Shown: positions 25,505 to 34,268, numbered from the stretch's first letter. The stretch: 64,000 nt of DNA from an uncultured Pirellula sp. (GCA_903892355.1 CAITIE010000150.1:62001-126000), one strand, 5' to 3'. Translations and numbers: made by a program. The notes: generated from the letters alone by a model not told the origin.

Positions 25505-27237
25505 AATCGCGGCCATCGCAACTCGGTTGGGAGTCCACGGCAGACTTCCTCCAAACCGCTCGGTCTCAACAGCATGCCGAGAGTCACGCCGACGAGGAAC
25601 AGCCAGCTTCCGACGCCGAACTCAAACTGGCTTCGCTGGTCGCTGAACTAGCCGACCGATTGCAGCGAGGCGAACGGGTCGACATTCACGAAGTATGCAA
25701 AGCCCAACCGGATTTTGAGTCGGACCTGATGGCTCTCTGGGGTACCGTTCTGGTCACCAATGCGGTCGGAAGCCATGAAGCGCACCAAATCGCGAGTGGT
25801 GGCAAATCTCAAGGGGACTCAGGCAATTGGCAAATGCCTCTCCCGTGCACTTTGGGGGATTACGAACTCGTCGAGGAGATCGGTCGTGGCGGCATGGGAG
25901 TCGTCTACAGAGCGATCCAGTTGAGCCTCGGCCGAGAAGTCGCCATCAAAATGATCCTCAGGGATCGGTTGGCTTCCGACCTGGAACGGCAACGATTCTT
26001 TGCCGAAGCTCGCGCGACGGCCCAATTGCAACATCCAGGGATCGTTCCGGTCTACGATGTGGGTGAGATCGATGGGCGACCCTACTTCGCCATGCAGTAC
26101 CTTAAAGGTCGAACCCTACTGGAGTTGATCAACTCAGGGGAGCTCGATGAACGCCAAGCGGTACGTCATATCGAAAGCGTGGCTAAAGCAGTGCAATTCG
26201 CACATGCCTCCGGTATTCTCCACCGGGATATCAAGCCATCCAATATTTTAATCGATGAGTCAGGCCATGCTCGACTGACCGACTTCGGTCTGGCGAAACA
26301 AACCGATTCCGCAGAATCGCTTACACGCACCGGGGTTGTGCTCGGAACTCCCACGTACATGAGTCCTGAACAAGCTAGTGGGCGAATGGGTACCATCGGC
26401 CCAGCTTCCGACATCTATAGCCTAGGGTCCGTACTCTATCATGCCTTGACGGGTCGCCCACCGTTTGCTGCCAAGACAACCATGGATGTGCTGTTGCAGA
26501 TCCTGGAACAAGATCCACCGGGCCCTCGATTGCTCAATTCCAGAATCGACCGCGATCTGGAAATGATCGTCGTGCGATGCCTGCAAAAGCCACCCGACCT
26601 ACGCTATGCAACGGCCCAAAACCTATCAGAGGATCTCTCAGCGTACCTACGGGACGAGCCGATTTCGGCTCGCTCCGGGCAGTTTGCTCAGATCGTCGCG
26701 CGTTGGTTCCGCGAAACCCATCATGCTCCGGTATTGGAAAACTGGGGCATGCTCTGGATGTGGCACTCGCTCGTTCTGTTTACCGCGTGCGCGCTGACGG
26801 AGGTTCTCGCATGGTACGGAGCCAATCGCTGGGCATTCGCGTTGCTCTGGACCGTGGGACTAGGTGCGTGGGCGGCTGTGTTCTGGGCCATGCGTCGACG
26901 GATGGGCCCCGTCACGTTCGTGGAACGCCAAATCGCACACGTCTGGGGTGCGAGCATGATCGGCATTGGGGCACTATTTCCCGTGGAGTGGGGACTGGAA
27001 TTGCAACCGCTCACCCTGACCCCTCTGCTGGCTGTCATTACCGGCATGATGTTTACCATCAAGGCCGGGATCCTCAGCGGAGCTTTTTACGTCCAAGCAG
27101 CCTGCTTGTTTGCGACCACCGCCGCGATGATCCTCTGGCCGAGCGTTGCCCACCTCATCTTCGGAACCGTAGCCGGATTGTGCTTCTTCATTCCCGGCCT
27201 CAAGTACTACCGACAACGCCACGCACCGCGCGCATAA
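25501..27237 (+). CDS. Transmembrane Ser/Thr protein kinase coupled to ECF sigma factor
   Basis: A 578-residue Hanks-type kinase. The N-terminal ~115 residues include LADRLQRGERVDIHEVCKAQ, the typical pre-kinase segment in planctomycetes. The catalytic domain starts at YELVEEIGRGGMGVVYRA, with the glycine loop (128-133), VAIK lysine (Lys150), HRDIKPSN (241-248), DFG (261-263) and GTPTYMSPEQ all intact, so it should be active. The C-terminal third holds about four to six transmembrane helices with no large external sensor. Translationally coupled to the sigma gene, it is the obvious candidate regulator of that sigma factor. Confidence 0.95.
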   Translation: MKSRPSQLGWESTADFLQTARSQQHAESHADEEQPASDAELKLASLVAELADRLQRGERVDIHEVCKAQPDFESDLMALWGTVLVTNAVGSHEAHQIASGGKSQGDSGNWQMPLPCTLGDYELVEEIGRGGMGVVYRAIQLSLGREVAIKMILRDRLASDLERQRFFAEARATAQLQHPGIVPVYDVGEIDGRPYFAMQYLKGRTLLELINSGELDERQAVRHIESVAKAVQFAHASGILHRDIKPSNILIDESGHARLTDFGLAKQTDSAESLTRTGVVLGTPTYMSPEQASGRMGTIGPASDIYSLGSVLYHALTGRPPFAAKTTMDVLLQILEQDPPGPRLLNSRIDRDLEMIVVRCLQKPPDLRYATAQNLSEDLSAYLRDEPISARSGQFAQIVARWFRETHHAPVLENWGMLWMWHSLVLFTACALTEVLAWYGANRWAFALLWTVGLGAWAAVFWAMRRRMGPVTFVERQIAHVWGASMIGIGALFPVEWGLELQPLTLTPLLAVITGMMFTIKAGILSGAFYVQAACLFATTAAMILWPSVAHLIFGTVAGLCFFIPGLKYYRQRHAPRA

Positions 27238-27298
27238 TCGATCGCACCATTCATCGAACAAATCGATCGATTGGCCGATGGATGGCCGAGAAACAACG

Positions 27299-28255
27299 CT
27301 ATTCGTCCGATGGATCTTCCGTCAGTTCTGCCGGTGGAGTCCGACCATCGTCAGGGAGCAATCGCAGCACTTCGCGAGGGGGATCGCACAAGCTATCGCC
27401 GTGGATAGTGATCTTCCACGATAGTCCCTCGTCGTCTTCGATCATCTCTCCTTCTTCGAACTCTTCTCCTCCGACCAAATACATCGATACCGTTCGGAGC
27501 AGTTGATCGACGCCATTGAAATCGTACACCTCGGCATTGAAGCACGCCTCGACGTCGACAGCTCCCAATTGCCCGTTGCCAACCGTGTCCATCATCGCCC
27601 AGTCATCGTCAAATCGAAACAACCGCACGTTGGCCCAAAGATCGACCGTGGGAATCTCATGCTCCGCGCACAGTTCGATGCTCTCCTCAAGGGTGTTCTG
27701 GTCACGCAAAACCTCTCCACCTGGATTGAAGTAGCAAAGGGCCTGAGGCAGAGTCAGTAGTTTAGAGACCATCGTGGTCGCAAATTCCAATTCAGCGATT
27801 GGATCATAGTCTTCCGGCAGCCATTCGCCGTCGTCATCTTCCTTGCCTAAGACGTAGCTGAATCGCACTCGGATGAACGCTTTCGCCTTAGCCGCGACTT
27901 CTTTCCCTTCCGCCCATCCCCATGATTGCTCCGCCGCGCGTTCAAGGGAACCGGGGAACACATACTGACCAAATTGGCCCGCTTTCCAAGCGCTATGCAG
28001 GAGTGCATTGTCATTCTCAAACCCCATATCATCCGGCCACGGACGATCGACAAGGTCGAGCACCGCATAGCCGTTCACTTCCGGCCGATAGGCGATAATC
28101 AAAGCGGGACCGCTGAACTCCCATGCCTCACTGCCATCGTTGCGGCCGGTGATGTCGTAGTCCGAAAGGACCGCGGCGACTTGATCGAGTGTTGGGCAGG
28201 AATCCAAAAGCACACATACCGTCTGGCTAAAAATCGCCTCGTCCACAGTAACCAT
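27299..28255 (-). CDS. Conserved hypothetical protein (DUF4261-like)
   Basis: A 318-residue acidic, soluble protein. It has the feel of the DUF4261 family (GPALIIAYRPEVNGYAVLDL near the start, PQALCYFNPGGEVL in the middle, PTVDLWANVRLFRFDDDWAMMDTVGNGQLG later), but I cannot confirm the match. No signal peptide or transmembrane segment is present. Cysteines are few and no catalytic motif is obvious. The ATG at 28255 fits the start best; a GTG nine bases earlier is possible. It faces the kinase gene tail to tail with 61 bases between, and divergently borders the flagellar genes. Function unknown. Confidence 0.7.
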   Translation of the reverse strand: MVTVDEAIFSQTVCVLLDSCPTLDQVAAVLSDYDITGRNDGSEAWEFSGPALIIAYRPEVNGYAVLDLVDRPWPDDMGFENDNALLHSAWKAGQFGQYVFPGSLERAAEQSWGWAEGKEVAAKAKAFIRVRFSYVLGKEDDDGEWLPEDYDPIAELEFATTMVSKLLTLPQALCYFNPGGEVLRDQNTLEESIELCAEHEIPTVDLWANVRLFRFDDDWAMMDTVGNGQLGAVDVEACFNAEVYDFNGVDQLLRTVSMYLVGGEEFEEGEMIEDDEGLSWKITIHGDSLCDPPREVLRLLPDDGRTPPAELTEDPSDE

Positions 28256-28519
28256 CCTTCTCACGGCAAACTTGTCTTTAGGTACCGCCCGAACTCTGGG
28301 TCAGTCCATGTATATTGCTGGAGCATATTACCAGAAAGAGTGGATCTTGAGTCCAGAAAATTGTCGCTACAAGCGGCACAATCGATCAACCCGCTACATT
28401 TTATGGAATGAGCACCAAAAAACGGAAGCTGTATCTTTTCCAAGCTTCCTCAAGCGACCGTCCGTGTCCTACGGTTTTCTTGGCACTGGAGTTGTTTTCA
28501 CGGCGAATGAAGTGAGATT

Positions 28520-29104
28520 ATGTCTGACAAGAAAAAAGGGCACGATGCGGCTGCTGACAAAGGAGCTGCGGGAGGCAAGCAAGCTGAAAAGAGTCCTAAA
28601 AGTGGTATTGCCAGCAAAGCGATGATCGTTGCCTTTGTCAGTATTGTGGTTGTTGTTGAGACGCTGGTGTTCTTCTTTATGGTCCCTTCAGGTGAAGAAG
28701 TCGCAGCCCTTGCCGAAGCGAGGCTCATTTCGGCCGCCCAGGAAATCGACTCGGCCCATTCTGACAAATCCTCGAAAACCGAGAAGATCATCGAGTTCGA
28801 TCTCGATTCCTATAGCGTTTCCTTCGTCCCCCCAGGAGCCGACCACAGCTATCGAGTTGAATTCCGGCTGTTCGGTACCCTCAATGCTTCCGACCAAGAC
28901 CGTTTGCAAGCACTCTACGACGAGCGCAAGTTCCGCTTTCGCCATCGACTGATCTTGGAAATCCGAAATACGAGCCTCTCGGAACTTCAGGAAAACCAAC
29001 TGGGCTTGATTCAGCGCCGCATTTTGGCGACAAGTACCGAGTTGCTCGGCGAGCCGATCCTCTTGAGCATCGGCTTCAACGACTACCAAGTCATCGAAGA
29101 CTAG
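28520..29104 (+). CDS. fliL: FliL-like flagellar basal-body protein
   Basis: A 194-residue protein with a short Lys-rich cytoplasmic N-terminus, one transmembrane helix (AMIVAFVSIVVVVETLVFFFM) and an external domain of about 145 residues ending FNDYQVIED. The layout and the C-terminal domain fit FliL, which sits beside the stator and supports torque. Sequence identity to model FliL proteins looks low, so position matters: fliN and fliO follow. The linker after the helix (EEVAALAEARLISAAQEID) is longer than usual. A gap of about 150 bases with no feature separates it from fliN. Confidence 0.72.
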   Translation: MSDKKKGHDAAADKGAAGGKQAEKSPKSGIASKAMIVAFVSIVVVVETLVFFFMVPSGEEVAALAEARLISAAQEIDSAHSDKSSKTEKIIEFDLDSYSVSFVPPGADHSYRVEFRLFGTLNASDQDRLQALYDERKFRFRHRLILEIRNTSLSELQENQLGLIQRRILATSTELLGEPILLSIGFNDYQVIED

Positions 29105-29255
29105 TCATTCTGGGATTCTCGTCGGTAGGGCGACTGTCGTCATGGCTGCGATTTTCATCGGTCATGGGTCGCGACCGCGCGGCGACAGTTGTGGCTAGTG
29201 CGGCACTCCCCAAAAGGATGCTTTCGAACATAACTCTCATCAGCACGGATGCTGT

Positions 29256-29723
29256 ATGGCAAACGATCCTCAAGCTGCTACGACTCCAGGTTCCACCAGC
29301 ATAAATGGCGGTCAAGACGCCTCGTCCGCTCCAACGGGTCGCAGCGCTGCCGATGCCGAAGCGGTGCTTCAGCAAGCGGAGTCGGCACTCCAAGATGTGG
29401 AACAGTCCCTTCGCACTCCCAAAGTAGCTCGATTCAATCTCGAAGAGCTCGTGGGCGAAGGCGGACCGCCTGAAAAAGTTTCCATGGATCTGTTGCGGGA
29501 TGTCACCCTCGATTTGAAGATCGAGCTGGGTCGCACCCGAATGAATCTCGACGAAATCCTACAGCTTCGACGTGGCTCTGTGGTGACCCTCGACAAGCTG
29601 GCCGGAGATCCTGTCGATATTTTTGTGAACGGCCGTATGGTGGCCCGAGGCGAAGTCCTGGTCCTGAACGATAACTTTTGTGTTCGTGTAGCCGAGCTGA
29701 TCGGCAGTGATTCAATCCAATGA
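29256..29723 (+). CDS. fliN: FliN flagellar motor switch protein
   Basis: A 155-residue protein whose C-terminal ~75 residues are a typical FliN/SpoA domain: LRDVTLDLKIELGRTRMNLD, EILQLRRGSVVTLDKLAGDP, and VDIFVNGRMVARGEVLVLND. It forms the C-ring with FliM and FliG and takes part in rotor switching. The N-terminal ~75 residues are a low-complexity Ala/Gln/Glu extension, as in many FliN proteins. ATG start; its stop codon overlaps the fliO start (ATGA at 29720), so both are coupled. fliM, its usual neighbour, is not in the window. Confidence 0.95.
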   Translation: MANDPQAATTPGSTSINGGQDASSAPTGRSAADAEAVLQQAESALQDVEQSLRTPKVARFNLEELVGEGGPPEKVSMDLLRDVTLDLKIELGRTRMNLDEILQLRRGSVVTLDKLAGDPVDIFVNGRMVARGEVLVLNDNFCVRVAELIGSDSIQ

Positions 29724-30484
29724 TGCCACCTGTTCTAGCAATGTCCCTCGCCAAGCAATGGAGGCTTCTGCTCCGCGTAGCATTTTATCTCGCAACCGCT
29801 GCCCACCTGTTGTGCCTAGCTCCCTTCAACGTGGTTTGTGCCGACCCACCAGGTGAACCGTCCTTGGTTCGCAGTTCGCCGCTGCGTGTTAGCGACCCCA
29901 ACGCATCGCTCCCATCGTCGTCAAACGTACAACCGGCCGCTGCATGGAACTCGATCCCCCCCCGACGCGATTCCGGAACCGATCCGGCAATCGGGTCCGT
30001 CACGACTGGAGCGGCGGCCAGAAAATCGGGGGAGCAGCCGCTGGAGTTGAAGGGACCCGGCACCACGGAAGACCCTCGCGTGAAAGCGCCCCGATCTCCA
30101 TGGGCCGCAACCTTGTCGATGACGCTCTCCCTAGCTTTGGTGGTGTGCTTATTCCTGATCGCTGCATTGATGCTTCGGAAATCACAACCGAAACAGTTCC
30201 AGAAACTTCCCAACGAAGTCATCGAAGTGCTAGGGCGATCGACGATGGGCCCACGCCAGCAGTTGTACGTTTTACGGTTCGGCTCGAAACTTATCCTGGT
30301 GAGCCAGCAGCCCGGAGAAACTCAGGCGCTCGGGGAAATTACCGATCAAGAAGAGGCCGCACGGCTGGCGGGTCTTTGCGAGGCGAACCGGCCGGAAAGT
30401 ATCTCCAATTCTTTCAAGGAAGTCTTTCGCCAGGTGGTGACCTCCTCCACCAAACAGCCTCTGCCAAAACCCTCACGATCCTAG
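29720..30484 (+). CDS. fliO: FliO flagellar export-apparatus assembly protein
   Basis: A 254-residue protein with a signal-like N-terminus (LLRVAFYLATAAHLLCLAPF), a Pro/Ser-rich periplasmic linker, a transmembrane helix (LSMTLSLALVVCLFLIAALM) and a cytoplasmic tail. The tail, EVIEVLGRSTMGPRQQLYVL followed by KLILVSQQPGETQALGEI, is the conserved FliO pattern. It helps assemble FliP in the type III export gate. The N-terminus and linker are longer than in enterics. fliP, fliQ and fliR normally follow, but here the next gene is a response regulator on the other strand, so the flagellar operon ends abruptly. Confidence 0.82.
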   Translation: MMPPVLAMSLAKQWRLLLRVAFYLATAAHLLCLAPFNVVCADPPGEPSLVRSSPLRVSDPNASLPSSSNVQPAAAWNSIPPRRDSGTDPAIGSVTTGAAARKSGEQPLELKGPGTTEDPRVKAPRSPWAATLSMTLSLALVVCLFLIAALMLRKSQPKQFQKLPNEVIEVLGRSTMGPRQQLYVLRFGSKLILVSQQPGETQALGEITDQEEAARLAGLCEANRPESISNSFKEVFRQVVTSSTKQPLPKPSRS

Positions 30485-30517
30485 CATTGGAGCGGGCGCC
30501 TCGCAGCACAAGCAATC

Positions 30518-30949
30518 TCATGCATCCCGGGCACCGTCAGGGTCAGGAAAAGGGAGTTCCAGAAGTTGCTGGGCGGTGGTGACCAACTGATCCATGGCGA
30601 AGGGCTTGTGCATGTATTCGTCTACGCCCAGCATGCGGGCATAGGTCTGATGCCTTTCCCCCTCATTGGCGGTCACCATGATCACCCGTATCTGATCCCG
30701 TTTGCTCCGGCGGAGATGTTCTAAAACGAGGAAACCGCTCTGACGGGGCATCATCATGTCGAGCACCATCAGGTCCGGATGGTAGGACTCGAGCTTCGCG
30801 ACCCCTTGCTGCCCATCCGGCATATGGACCACCTCATAACCGAGGCCTTCCAATGCGAACTTGACCGGCGTCGCGATCTCATAATCATCATCGACGATCA
30901 AAATTCGTGGTGGTCGGTTTTCGCGTTTCCAGGCGGGATCGATCGGCAT
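30518..30949 (-). CDS. Stand-alone response-regulator receiver protein
   Basis: A 143-residue CheY-like receiver with no output domain. It shows RILIVDDDYEIATPV (acidic pocket), LMVLDMMMPRQSG with the phospho-accepting Asp, IRVIMVTANEGE with the switch Thr, and DEYMHKPFAMDQLV with the conserved Lys-Pro. A short basic N-terminal extension precedes the fold. It converges on fliO with 33 bases between stops. No histidine kinase is adjacent. The location beside flagellar genes makes a motility role possible but unproven. Confidence 0.93.
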   Translation of the reverse strand: MPIDPAWKRENRPPRILIVDDDYEIATPVKFALEGLGYEVVHMPDGQQGVAKLESYHPDLMVLDMMMPRQSGFLVLEHLRRSKRDQIRVIMVTANEGERHQTYARMLGVDEYMHKPFAMDQLVTTAQQLLELPFPDPDGARDA

Positions 30950-31020
30950 GATGATTGAGACTCGAGTATCGGGTGGATTTCGTGTGCAGATTACTTCGGG
31001 AGTGTTTGTTTCTAGTCTGG

Positions 31021-33222
31021 CTAAACGGTCAACGATTCGTTTTGGCGGGTGATGGTCACGACGATATTTTTAAAATTGGGGGTTCGGGATTGTGGATCGA
31101 CCACCCGCGGGACCAAGACGTTCGACTCGGGGTAGTACATCATGGCATTGCCATCTCGGATCTCTTCAAAAGGTCGAGCGAGGATGTTGTGCATCTGCCC
31201 TACCGAACTTGAGACCGTCACCAAGGAATCTTCGACCAGCCCCATTCGTTGCATATCTTGGGGGTTCAACAAAATCACGTCGCGGCGGTCTTGATGGCGA
31301 TAGAGATCGTAATCTTCGTAGACAACAGTGTTGAATTGGCCTTCGCTCCGGACGGTCATCAATCGAACTTGGTTTTTCTCGAGTGAACTCAGCTCAGGTA
31401 GTTCATGAGCAACCAACTGAGCGCGGCCATCGTTGGTATTGAATTTGGCCCGATGCAGTGTTCTACCCGCAACCTGGAACTCGTGTTTGGTTTCCGCGAT
31501 GGTGTCGATCTGCTCGTACCCTGGAACCACTTTCGAGATCCAGTGACGAATGGTGTTGGTTTTTTGCATCTGGTCCCAGTCGATCGCTTCGGACTTGCCC
31601 AATGTCCGTTTGGCGATCTCCGCGATGACATGCACTTCACTGCGCGGACCAGGCAGTCGCTTGATCCCGCCATCGCTCAGACGAACGTAATTGAACATCG
31701 ATTCTTGGGTCGTCGGTTCCGGCTCCTCGTCGCGTGCCAACACGGGTAGGATAATCGTGGTTTTTGCTAGTCCATTCGCATGACCTGTGTTCAGGGTGGT
31801 GTTGAGCATCACCAACATATCCAGTGCCTTTAAGGCTTCGTCTGCGAATTGCGCGTCGGGATTCGAACCGTACAGATTACCGCCCAGGCACAACGCATAC
31901 TTCAATTCACCACGATGTGCGGCTTCCATACAGTCCAACGTGTCTCTTCCGGGGGTCGTAGGCAGGTTCACGCCGAACTTGTTCTTCAGATTATGAAACA
32001 GTTCATCCTTGAGTTTCGGCGTAACACCGACCGACCCGATGCCTTGAACATTCGAGTGACCACGAATCGGCATCACCCCGGCTCCCTCCTTGCCGATCAT
32101 TCCTCGCATGAGTGCCAAGTTCACAATCGCCTGAACGTTTTGAACCCCATGAGTGTGGTGGGTGATTCCCATCGTCCATGAAAAAATGGAACCATTGCTT
32201 TCCGAGTAAACCTGCGCGAGCTCGCGTATGGTTTTCTCGTCGATCCCCGACTTTCGAGTAATGTTATCCCAAGAATGACACTTCAAATCGTCTAAGAAAT
32301 CAACATGCCCGTTGCAGTGTTCGGCCAAGAAAAGCATGTCATGAGTCCCTAGCTCTTGGACGGCTTTCGCGATGCCCGTCAAAAGTGCTAAATCTCCACC
32401 GATATGCGGCTGGATGTAGTGCGTCGCAATCTTGGTCCCAAAGACCATGCTGAGCGGGTCACTGGGGACCTTGAATCGGACCAACCCCAATTCCTTCACT
32501 GGATTGATCACGACGATACGCCCTCCACGACGTCGCAAATGCATTAAGCTGGTCATTAATCGGGGGTGATTGCTCGGGGGGTTCCCCCCGATGATGAATA
32601 CCGTATCGCACTTATCGAGATCTTCGAGGACCACGGTTGCCGTCCCGGTTCCCAACGTGGTTTGCAATCCAACACCGCTGGCTTGATGGCAGTAATAGCT
32701 GCAGTTGTTGACATTGTTGGTGCCATAAACGCGCGCAAAAAGCTGCAACAGAAACCCAGCTTCATTGCTCGATCGACCGCTGAAGTACCAGAATGTCTGG
32801 TCCGCATGCAGGCGGTTGAGTTCCTTCGCGATCCTTTCAAACGCATCCGCCCACGTAATCGTTCGGTAATGCGTCGCCCCTTGCTCGTACAACACCGGCT
32901 GGATCAATCGGCCGCTGGTTTCCAACTGTCGAGGTGTCCATCGACTCATTTGAGCGACTGGATGTTTCGCCCAGAAATCCGCCGTGATGGCCGGTTGCAT
33001 GTCCGCAGCCATCGCTTGGATCGATTTCTTGCACACCTCGGGAAACGAACCATGCTCGTTCACCATACCACCATGCTGCCCACCCATTCCCAAAGCGCAT
33101 GTTTTGCACGCGTTGCGAGAACGCAGGGCGGTGTACATTTTCCAAAGATTGCCGGATTCAAGCCCCTTTCGGAACGTGTACCGCACAGCTTGCCAGCCTC
33201 CGCCAGCTTTCAATCGTTTCAT
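31021..33222 (-). CDS. FdhF/YdeP-family molybdopterin oxidoreductase
   Basis: A 733-residue molybdenum enzyme of the DMSO-reductase superfamily, formate-dehydrogenase-alpha-like (YdeP) branch. Near the N-terminus is NACKTCALGMGGQHGGM, with PEVCKKS further on, giving three cysteines rather than the classic four-cysteine iron-sulfur motif. Molybdopterin-binding stretches such as FWYFSGRSSNEAGFLLQLF, FIIGGNPPSNHPR and SNVQGIGSVGV follow, and a C-terminal MopB domain begins near VRLMTVRSEGQFNTVVYEDY. No Tat signal, so cytoplasmic. No partner subunits, FdhD or cofactor genes are near. The physiological substrate of the YdeP branch is uncertain. Confidence 0.92.
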   Translation of the reverse strand: MKRLKAGGGWQAVRYTFRKGLESGNLWKMYTALRSRNACKTCALGMGGQHGGMVNEHGSFPEVCKKSIQAMAADMQPAITADFWAKHPVAQMSRWTPRQLETSGRLIQPVLYEQGATHYRTITWADAFERIAKELNRLHADQTFWYFSGRSSNEAGFLLQLFARVYGTNNVNNCSYYCHQASGVGLQTTLGTGTATVVLEDLDKCDTVFIIGGNPPSNHPRLMTSLMHLRRRGGRIVVINPVKELGLVRFKVPSDPLSMVFGTKIATHYIQPHIGGDLALLTGIAKAVQELGTHDMLFLAEHCNGHVDFLDDLKCHSWDNITRKSGIDEKTIRELAQVYSESNGSIFSWTMGITHHTHGVQNVQAIVNLALMRGMIGKEGAGVMPIRGHSNVQGIGSVGVTPKLKDELFHNLKNKFGVNLPTTPGRDTLDCMEAAHRGELKYALCLGGNLYGSNPDAQFADEALKALDMLVMLNTTLNTGHANGLAKTTIILPVLARDEEPEPTTQESMFNYVRLSDGGIKRLPGPRSEVHVIAEIAKRTLGKSEAIDWDQMQKTNTIRHWISKVVPGYEQIDTIAETKHEFQVAGRTLHRAKFNTNDGRAQLVAHELPELSSLEKNQVRLMTVRSEGQFNTVVYEDYDLYRHQDRRDVILLNPQDMQRMGLVEDSLVTVSSSVGQMHNILARPFEEIRDGNAMMYYPESNVLVPRVVDPQSRTPNFKNIVVTITRQNESLTV

Positions 33223-33261
33223 GGTGAAATTCCGTAGGATCGCAGGGGGGGAGCAGGGAAA

Positions 33262-33289
33262 TAGGTCGTAGGGATTAGGTCGTGGGGAT
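33262..33289 (+). repeat. 14-bp tandem repeat upstream of the molybdoenzyme gene
   Basis: taggtcgtagggat (33262-33275) is repeated with one change at 33276-33289, and a third copy starts (taggt). It lies about 40 bases before the minus-strand start codon at 33222, in the probable leader of that gene. Confidence 0.85.
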
Positions 33290-33398
33290 TAGGTGGGTGG
33301 GAGCGAGCGGACAAGGCCCCTAAGTGAAGGGTCCAAACGGTGCGCACCGCTTGCCTATGATGGATGACCTCAGGCGATCCCTCTCCACAGTATACATC

Positions 33399-33668
33399 TC
33401 ATCGCCGAATCGAGAAATTCGCGAACTCTCCCGACGCTTCGCTTTGATACGTTTCGATAGAGTGAAGATGCCCGGGGGCCCGGATGCGGAGTTGATCAAG
33501 AAATCGTTGCATCGGCTCGGCCTCTCCCTCGATGACCAGGCAAACCCGCCCATCCTCAAGATTCTCAACGTACCCAAAAAGGCGAAGCTCTTGCGCAAGA
33601 TTGCGGACAGCGAAACGCATTCCAACACCCTGAACTCGGCCAGTTAGAAAGCAAGTCCATCGGATCAT
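33399..33668 (-). CDS. acyP: Acylphosphatase
   Basis: An 89-residue protein of standard acylphosphatase size. It hydrolyses the carboxyl-phosphate bond of acyl phosphates. The signature GRVQGVGMRFAVRNLAQELR carries the catalytic Arg, and GYVENLEDGRVCLVIEGE the catalytic Asn. The ATG at 33668 gives the usual short lead (MIRWTCFLTGRVQG); a start 15 bases earlier is also in frame. It lies on the minus strand, downstream of the terminator that closes the small basic protein transcript and upstream of the molybdoenzyme gene. Confidence 0.95.
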   Translation of the reverse strand: MIRWTCFLTGRVQGVGMRFAVRNLAQELRLFGYVENLEDGRVCLVIEGEAEPMQRFLDQLRIRAPGHLHSIETYQSEASGEFANFSIRR

Positions 33669-33709
33669 CGCACGCCTTACCATTCGGCAGATCTAGATGA
33701 AAAACCAAC

Positions 33710-33733
33710 AAAAAAGCGGCTCGATTGAGCCGC
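33710..33733 (-). terminator. Intrinsic terminator after the small basic protein gene
   Basis: A 7-bp perfect stem gcggctc / gagccgc (33716-33722 with 33727-33733) closes a gatt tetraloop. On the minus strand it is followed by six T residues (33715-33710). It would end transcription from the small basic protein gene before acyP, leaving a roughly 330-base 3' tail that includes the tandem repeats. Confidence 0.8.
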
Positions 33734-33785
33734 CTTGGTCTGCGTTAGGAACCCTAAAGCACTGCCGATCGCATTGCACCGAGCC

Positions 33786-33865
33786 GTTTGTACTGCCTAC
33801 GGTTCATACTGCCGGCGGTTTGTACTGCCGGCGGTTTGTACTGCCGGCGGTTTGTACTGCCGGCC
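33786..33865 (+). repeat. 16-bp tandem repeat, 5 copies
   Basis: Five abutting units at 33786, 33802, 33818, 33834 and 33850 follow gtttgtactgccggcg. Units 3 and 4 are identical, while the outer ones differ by one to three bases. There are no spacers, so it is not a CRISPR array. It lies in the 3' transcribed tail of the small basic protein gene. GCCGGC in each unit is self-complementary. Confidence 0.97.
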
Positions 33866-34043
33866 ACATTCATCGGGGACCCATTGCCTCGGAGAACGGT
33901 CTCCAGAAGGAAACCGAAAAGTCGTACAGTGGGGGTGCTTGCTCGCCAAGAATCCTGCGCGCAGAGAGTGCAGGGATCTCGCCGCGATAGAAACCATCCA
34001 CGCAACAACCCAGCCCGGAATGCCGAGCGGGGTCGCAGGCGAA

Positions 34044-34268
34044 CTACTTCTTCTTTTTCTTCTTGTCGTCTGCTTCGTCTTCCTTCTTTACTTTCTTCTT
34101 TTTCTTCAAAGAAATCTTGGGAACACGAACTTTTGCCATCCCGAGCACAATGGACTCGTCGGTCCACTTGTCGAGATCTTGAAGACGCTTGATCCGCTCA
34201 GCGCGGGTCATCACGTTGCGGGACTTAATGGCCCCGGCTCGTACTTTCAAACTTTTGTCTAGAGTCAT
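34044..34268 (-). CDS. Small basic protein of the PVC bacteria (TIGR04137-like)
   Basis: A 74-residue, very basic protein: MTLDKSLKVRAGAIKSRNVM, then TRAERIKRLQDLDKW and VLGMAKVRVPKISLKKKKKV, ending in a Lys-rich tail. This matches the small basic protein family known from Planctomycetes, Verrucomicrobia and Chlamydiae; its function is not established, though the composition suggests binding to RNA or the ribosome. The ATG at 34268 fits the family start; an in-frame start 60 bases upstream would add residues foreign to the family. An intrinsic terminator lies about 310 bases downstream. Confidence 0.88.
   Translation of the reverse strand: MTLDKSLKVRAGAIKSRNVMTRAERIKRLQDLDKWTDESIVLGMAKVRVPKISLKKKKKVKKEDEADDKKKKKK

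Larger units (their letters stand above)
33669..34043. other. Intergenic region between small basic protein gene and acyP
   Basis: About 375 bases without a gene. It contains a five-copy 16-bp tandem repeat (33786-33865) and a minus-strand intrinsic terminator (33710-33733). The rest shows nothing I can name. Confidence 0.65.

Noticed and set aside
29944-30582. 212-codon frame overlapping fliO in another register
   Set aside because: It is out of phase with the conserved FliO tail and has the composition of a shadow frame.
33786-33865. CRISPR array
   Set aside because: The 16-bp units abut directly without spacers, and no cas genes are present.
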